NCBI GenBank assembly: GCA_945907105.1
Contig: CAMDSB010000023.1
Span: forward strand, 1-17,552
DNA length: 17,552 nucleotides
Reading direction: 5' to 3'
DNA from: Rickettsia typhi
Lineage (GTDB): Bacteria; Pseudomonadota; Alphaproteobacteria; Rickettsiales; Rickettsiaceae
Of the stretch, positions 15,301 through 17,552 are shown in pieces; positions within the stretch are counted from its first letter, which is position 1, and each line of letters begins with the position of its first letter. The position numbers were made by a program, and so were the translations under genes. The notes beneath the pieces were generated by a model. That model saw only the letters and a list, made by a program, of their open reading frames with translations, ran no database searches and was not told the DNA's origin.

Positions 15301-17552
15301 TTTAAATCCACTGCATCGGCAACAGTAATGGCTCTCGTTTTATTATTAATATCAATAGTTTTTGTCGTCACATTTCCTGTAAGCGCGAGTACTCCTCCAT
15401 TTGCAGTAAATTTAATCTCAGTAGCATCAAGAACACCGCTATCTACTGCGCCAAGAGTTACATTTGCAGTAGAGCTAATCGTAATATTTTTAGCAAATAC
15501 ACCAGTATTAATAATCACAGCTTGATCACCCGAAATTAATAAATCTCTTAACCTATGAGTCTTATCAGTACCAATAGTTTCGCCTCCATTTGGAGCTATG
15601 GTTATGGTTCTATTATTCGTGGCGCTTATTTCCAAATTACCTTTCAAGTCCACATTGCCGCCTGGTGCTAGGTCTGCCTGAAGTGTAAATGTAGCATGGT
15701 TACCGTTCGTAACGTTGGTCAGCTTTAACAACGAATTAGCATGCTCAAAAGAAAGAGCCTTACCGTTAAGTACGTCAATAGCTGCTGCACCTTGGGAATC
15801 TAGAATCAAAGTACCGCCGCCACCCACTTCACCAATATTTGTTTGAGCAATATCAAAAGCAGTATTAGTCAAAGAATTCAGAGTTGCTCCATTGCCAACA
15901 GTAAGTAAATCAACATTGATTATATCAACGTTCGCGGTGATTTCGGATGTACCGTTAGGTGCACCAATAGTAGCTCGTAGCTCAGCAATGTGGTGACCCC
16001 CTGTACCAAGAGTGAATGCTCCAGCCAAAGTCGCCTTCTGACCATCGCCATGCAAAATCACTAGACCTTGCCCATTTCCGCCCGGATCAATGTGATTTAG
16101 CAAAGTAAATGTCCGATCACCACCATTAGCCGTTAATTTCAGCTCAGAATTCGCATTAGCAAAATTAGTTACACCTATTTTCATGTCAGCACCTGGTCTA
16201 TACTCCACCTCACTGCCTACACCAATAGTGGTAAGGGTTGACTTACCTGCTGTGGCATTAGTAGCCAATAATTTAGCTCCGTCTGCAACTGCAAGCAATT
16301 CAGAACCAATTGCAGTGTTGATAGTAACAAGTTGGTTACCTGTTACATTAATTGCTCTTAATGTATTCCCTCCAACCTGCCCCAGCGTTCCACCGTCGAT
16401 AATTAATGTGGATAGAGCACCGTTTGCATTTAATATTATTTTACCAGTATCGCCTGCTCCTGGATTAAGTGCCCCAAATGTAGCCGTTACCGCTATACCA
16501 GCTGTTGAGTTTAATTTCAACACAGCATCATTGCCACCAAATGTTATTTGGCCATTATTACCGGCTAGATTTATCGCATTATTAGTTCCAGTAAACTCTA
16601 GAGTCTGTCCATTTGCTATATTCACACTAGAATTGGCATTAGCAATAGTCAAAGTATCAATCAACGCTCCAGCATCTAATTGTGCCTTAGTTTTAGCACC
16701 CGCCAAATCAAGGGTTGCCGCTTTGAGCAATCCACCAAATGTTACCAACTTAGCAGCAAGTAAGCCACCATCACCATTTAATTGAACCAATGTCAGCGCA
16801 TTAGTCCCACCAACAGCAAGTGTTACTCCGCCTTCTCCTGCAAACCTCAGCGTACCATTTCCTCCAACTGTACTATCCACAGCACCCGTAATAATCTTAG
16901 TATCAGCTACCTCAACTGTTCCTGCCTTATTGGCAAAATCGATGTTACCAGTTAAGTTACTAGAGTTATATGTTCCAGCCTGAGTAAATGCTACATCACC
17001 CGTCACATCACCCGCTGCAGTAACAATCGCACCAGCATTACTAATTCTGATTGTGGTAGCGTTTACCGCATTACCATTACCCAAATTAACCGCCCCCGCG
17101 CCATTTGCATCTATCAATAAAAGAGCATTATTCGCACCAATGGCCTGTGTTACTGTACCAACACCTTGAAACCTCAGCGTACCATTTGGTCCAACTGTAC
17201 TATCCACAGCACCAGTAATAGTTACGCCATTAGCCACCACAACCGTTCCTGCCTGATTAGCAAAATCGATGTTTGATGTTGTATTACCCCGCAAACGTAA
17301 GGTTCCAGCTGCACCAAATGTAATGTCAGTAGCCGTAACAGCAGCTTGTAAGTCAACCACACCAGCACCAAGAAGTTGTATCTTCGTAAGAGCATTAGTA
17401 GCACCAATGGCCTGTGTTACTGTACCAATACCTAAAAACCTCAGCGTACCATTTGGTCCACCCCCTGTACTATCCACAGCACCCGTAATAGTCTTATTAT
17501 TAGTTACAACAACCGTTCCTGCATTATTGGCAAAATCGATGTTACCTGTTAA
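12366..17552 (-). CDS. Large rOmpB/Sca-like autotransporter adhesin (5' end beyond window)
   Basis: This is a type V secreted surface protein: a long beta-helical passenger carried by a C-terminal 12-strand barrel. The frame is open from the right edge to TAG 12366-12368, giving 1,728 visible residues; signal peptide and true start lie outside. The passenger (about residues 1-1270) is rich in Gly, Asn, Thr, Ala and Val with repeated beta-strand motifs. I see no cysteine, as usual for autotransporters. An acidic/helical stretch follows (FETVATMTDQISARMFDVGS), then a low-complexity Ala/Pro/Ser/Gly linker (about 13220-13420). The barrel starts near DRYGIWATPFYSKSTQKK (about 12366-13215) and contains GYNHLVNNQLVVTPMFGLGY and a final VNVRVNF. 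The barrel closely recalls Rickettsia OmpB/Sca proteins, which mediate host-cell adhesion and invasion. TamAB and BamB, encoded nearby, are plausible assembly factors. The exact family member cannot be named. Confidence 0.93.
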   Translation of the reverse strand, partial: LTGNIDFANNAGTVVVTNNKTITGAVDSTGGGPNGTLRFLGIGTVTQAIGATNALTKIQLLGAGVVDLQAAVTATDITFGAAGTLRLRGNTTSNIDFANQAGTVVVANGVTITGAVDSTVGPNGTLRFQGVGTVTQAIGANNALLLIDANGAGAVNLGNGNAVNATTIRISNAGAIVTAAGDVTGDVAFTQAGTYNSSNLTGNIDFANKAGTVEVADTKIITGAVDSTVGGNGTLRFAGEGGVTLAVGGTNALTLVQLNGDGGLLAAKLVTFGGLLKAATLDLAGAKTKAQLDAGALIDTLTIANANSSVNIANGQTLEFTGTNNAINLAGNNGQITFGGNDAVLKLNSTAGIAVTATFGALNPGAGDTGKIILNANGALSTLIIDGGTLGQVGGNTLRAINVTGNQLVTINTAIGSELLAVADGAKLLATNATAGKSTLTTIGVGSEVEYRPGADMKIGVTNFANANSELKLTANGGDRTFTLLNHIDPGGNGQGLVILHGDGQKATLAGAFTLGTGGHHIAELRATIGAPNGTSEITANVDIINVDLLTVGNGATLNSLTNTAFDIAQTNIGEVGGGGTLILDSQGAAAIDVLNGKALSFEHANSLLKLTNVTNGNHATFTLQADLAPGGNVDLKGNLEISATNNRTITIAPNGGETIGTDKTHRLRDLLISGDQAVIINTGVFAKNITISSTANVTLGAVDSGVLDATEIKFTANGGVLALTGNVTTKTIDINNKTRAITVADAVDLNLDDITNGTNSQMTFLGSSNLNLFGGLGHRRVNIDKIIAGANAATVILGEGTYTGEVRVANAGGTVKLSDGFNLTGGFNTTGGAAGIVKFLGNAEVSGALGTAGNALGAVTVAGASTLQVGGEVAVASLDGTVGNAQNLKFINGGNINVAGNIGGIEQFTEIEFNGAHEVDFANLKSTNGKTLNFTADAVVITTGYDLGTTNIIGAAAGILAIDQNQIITGNITNFGTLGIVGDKIVDINTANFAANIASKILSEGTVNFNNAGADVISVGLAGTKIKQLNFSAAKTVGAVYTDNISILANGTATFTDVIDANQIKFTTVATSIANFGARNLTTLLVSDGGSGKGIANFVGTGIQSDVGAAGVRLAQANFALGQDSAINANVYANAINVNGTITMNRAATFDGATTFNAATINLNPNDLTLTGGVVNFNGNSIIHTRLNGVNLGNLVAGAGGNITVNGKIAIEFDQLAAVPNNGQKVILIKKDGGTLNLNLADITVTKQGGAFAHWRKELDANGNLVLTNESQIAEDIKDAAVSSGEDSEISDQIAQAIEDFVPGTQGEDIVNILNTFLKPDGTTDKFALADGVARLANTTANEIVGATFETVATMTDQISARMFDVGSFASSFAPAPDVSNVGQTQGASFAPAANQPNSGAAATSSPAAGGGSSGGSGGANVDAPAAKAKSTKVSANELSGIAAGDQSDRYGIWATPFYSKSTQKKRGSSSGYKSDGYGGTFGFDTRANEEMIVGLAVTAMNSDIKHKDFKSGDKTKVGTVLFSAYGNYQFGNNWFGQGVFSIGSSNVRNKEQRRISTTAYTIASAEYSSMTFASEVLGGYNHLVNNQLVVTPMFGLGYSRINDTSYQETGTGPQLLSVTKRASQKVELVGGLRVTGLPFIVGEVSLTPEMHGSVRHDVIGKGAKVDAKIPGINLPSEKAKLQKTYYNLGASLKASYGMMDYGVAADTMFAKKYVGVNGSVNVRVNF
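16794..17552 (-). repeat. In-frame passenger repeats of the autotransporter (three visible copies)
   Basis: Three copies of a module start at 17552, 17282 and 16955, so spacings are 270 and 327 bases, both multiples of three. Each contains NIDFAN-x-AGTV, then ITGAVDST, NGTLRF and a V/G-TxAxGxxNAL ending, about 54 residues, followed by a more variable strand-rich stretch. Copies 1 and 2 share long DNA identity (for example caaaatcgat, ccactgtact-like and caatggcctgtgttactgt tracts), and copy 3 is more diverged. The first copy touches the window edge, so the array may continue. Later passenger sequence has only weak echoes of the unit. Confidence 0.85.

Noticed and set aside
16183..16785. 200-codon plus-strand ORF opposite the autotransporter passenger
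   Set aside because: It is antisense to a repetitive Gly/Asn/Thr/Ala-rich coding region and its Val/Pro/Ala-rich composition is the mirror of that. There is no start signal and no domain, so it is a shadow frame.
1..17552. CRISPR arrays, phage genes, toxin-antitoxin pairs, defence systems or riboswitches
   Set aside because: No regularly spaced direct repeats with unique spacers, no relevant protein motifs and no conserved aptamer could be seen. The only regular repeats are the in-frame passenger modules of the autotransporter.

Overview
The window is AT-rich and reads as chromosomal DNA from an alphaproteobacterium of the order Rickettsiales, most likely family Rickettsiaceae (Rickettsia/Megaira-like). 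The strongest evidence is a very large autotransporter whose C-terminal barrel resembles the rOmpB/Sca family and ends in VRVNF. Supporting evidence is a PleC/DivJ-type histidine kinase, a ProP-type MFS permease of the kind multiplied in Rickettsia, and a short rickettsial-style HemF. The genus is inferred, not proven.

Layout. (1) Positions 1-4477, minus strand: tamA followed 10 bases later by tamB, which runs off the left edge; its frame is open over the whole 889 codons visible. (2) Positions 4478-4926: a 449-base divergent spacer with inverted repeats, a likely promoter for the kinase and, on the minus strand, what may be a decayed IS4-type transposase fragment. (3) Positions 4927-6432, plus strand: an orphan membrane histidine kinase. 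(4) Positions 6519-9148, plus strand: cpoB/ybgF, a YfgM-like single-pass protein and the lipoprotein gene bamB, tightly spaced. (5) Positions 9253-11945, plus strand: a ProP-like MFS transporter, yraN (4-base overlap), hemF and a DUF1653 gene, all nearly contiguous. (6) Positions 11965-12041, minus strand: a tRNA with anticodon CAU. (7) Positions 12042-12365: a non-coding spacer holding a series of inverted repeats and a good rho-independent terminator. (8) Positions 12366-17552, minus strand: the 3' part (1,728 codons plus stop) of the autotransporter, still open at the right edge, with in-frame passenger repeats.

Common theme. Most genes serve the cell envelope. TamA/TamB and BamB assist outer-membrane protein and autotransporter assembly or lipid transport, CpoB coordinates outer-membrane constriction with peptidoglycan synthesis, YfgM belongs to the periplasmic/Sec chaperone network, and the autotransporter is a likely client of this machinery. 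HemF makes protoporphyrinogen for haem, the MFS protein imports a small osmolyte or metabolite, and the kinase senses an unknown periplasmic signal. I see no phage, CRISPR, toxin-antitoxin or defence locus. The least explained parts are the two long spacers and the passenger repeats of the autotransporter.
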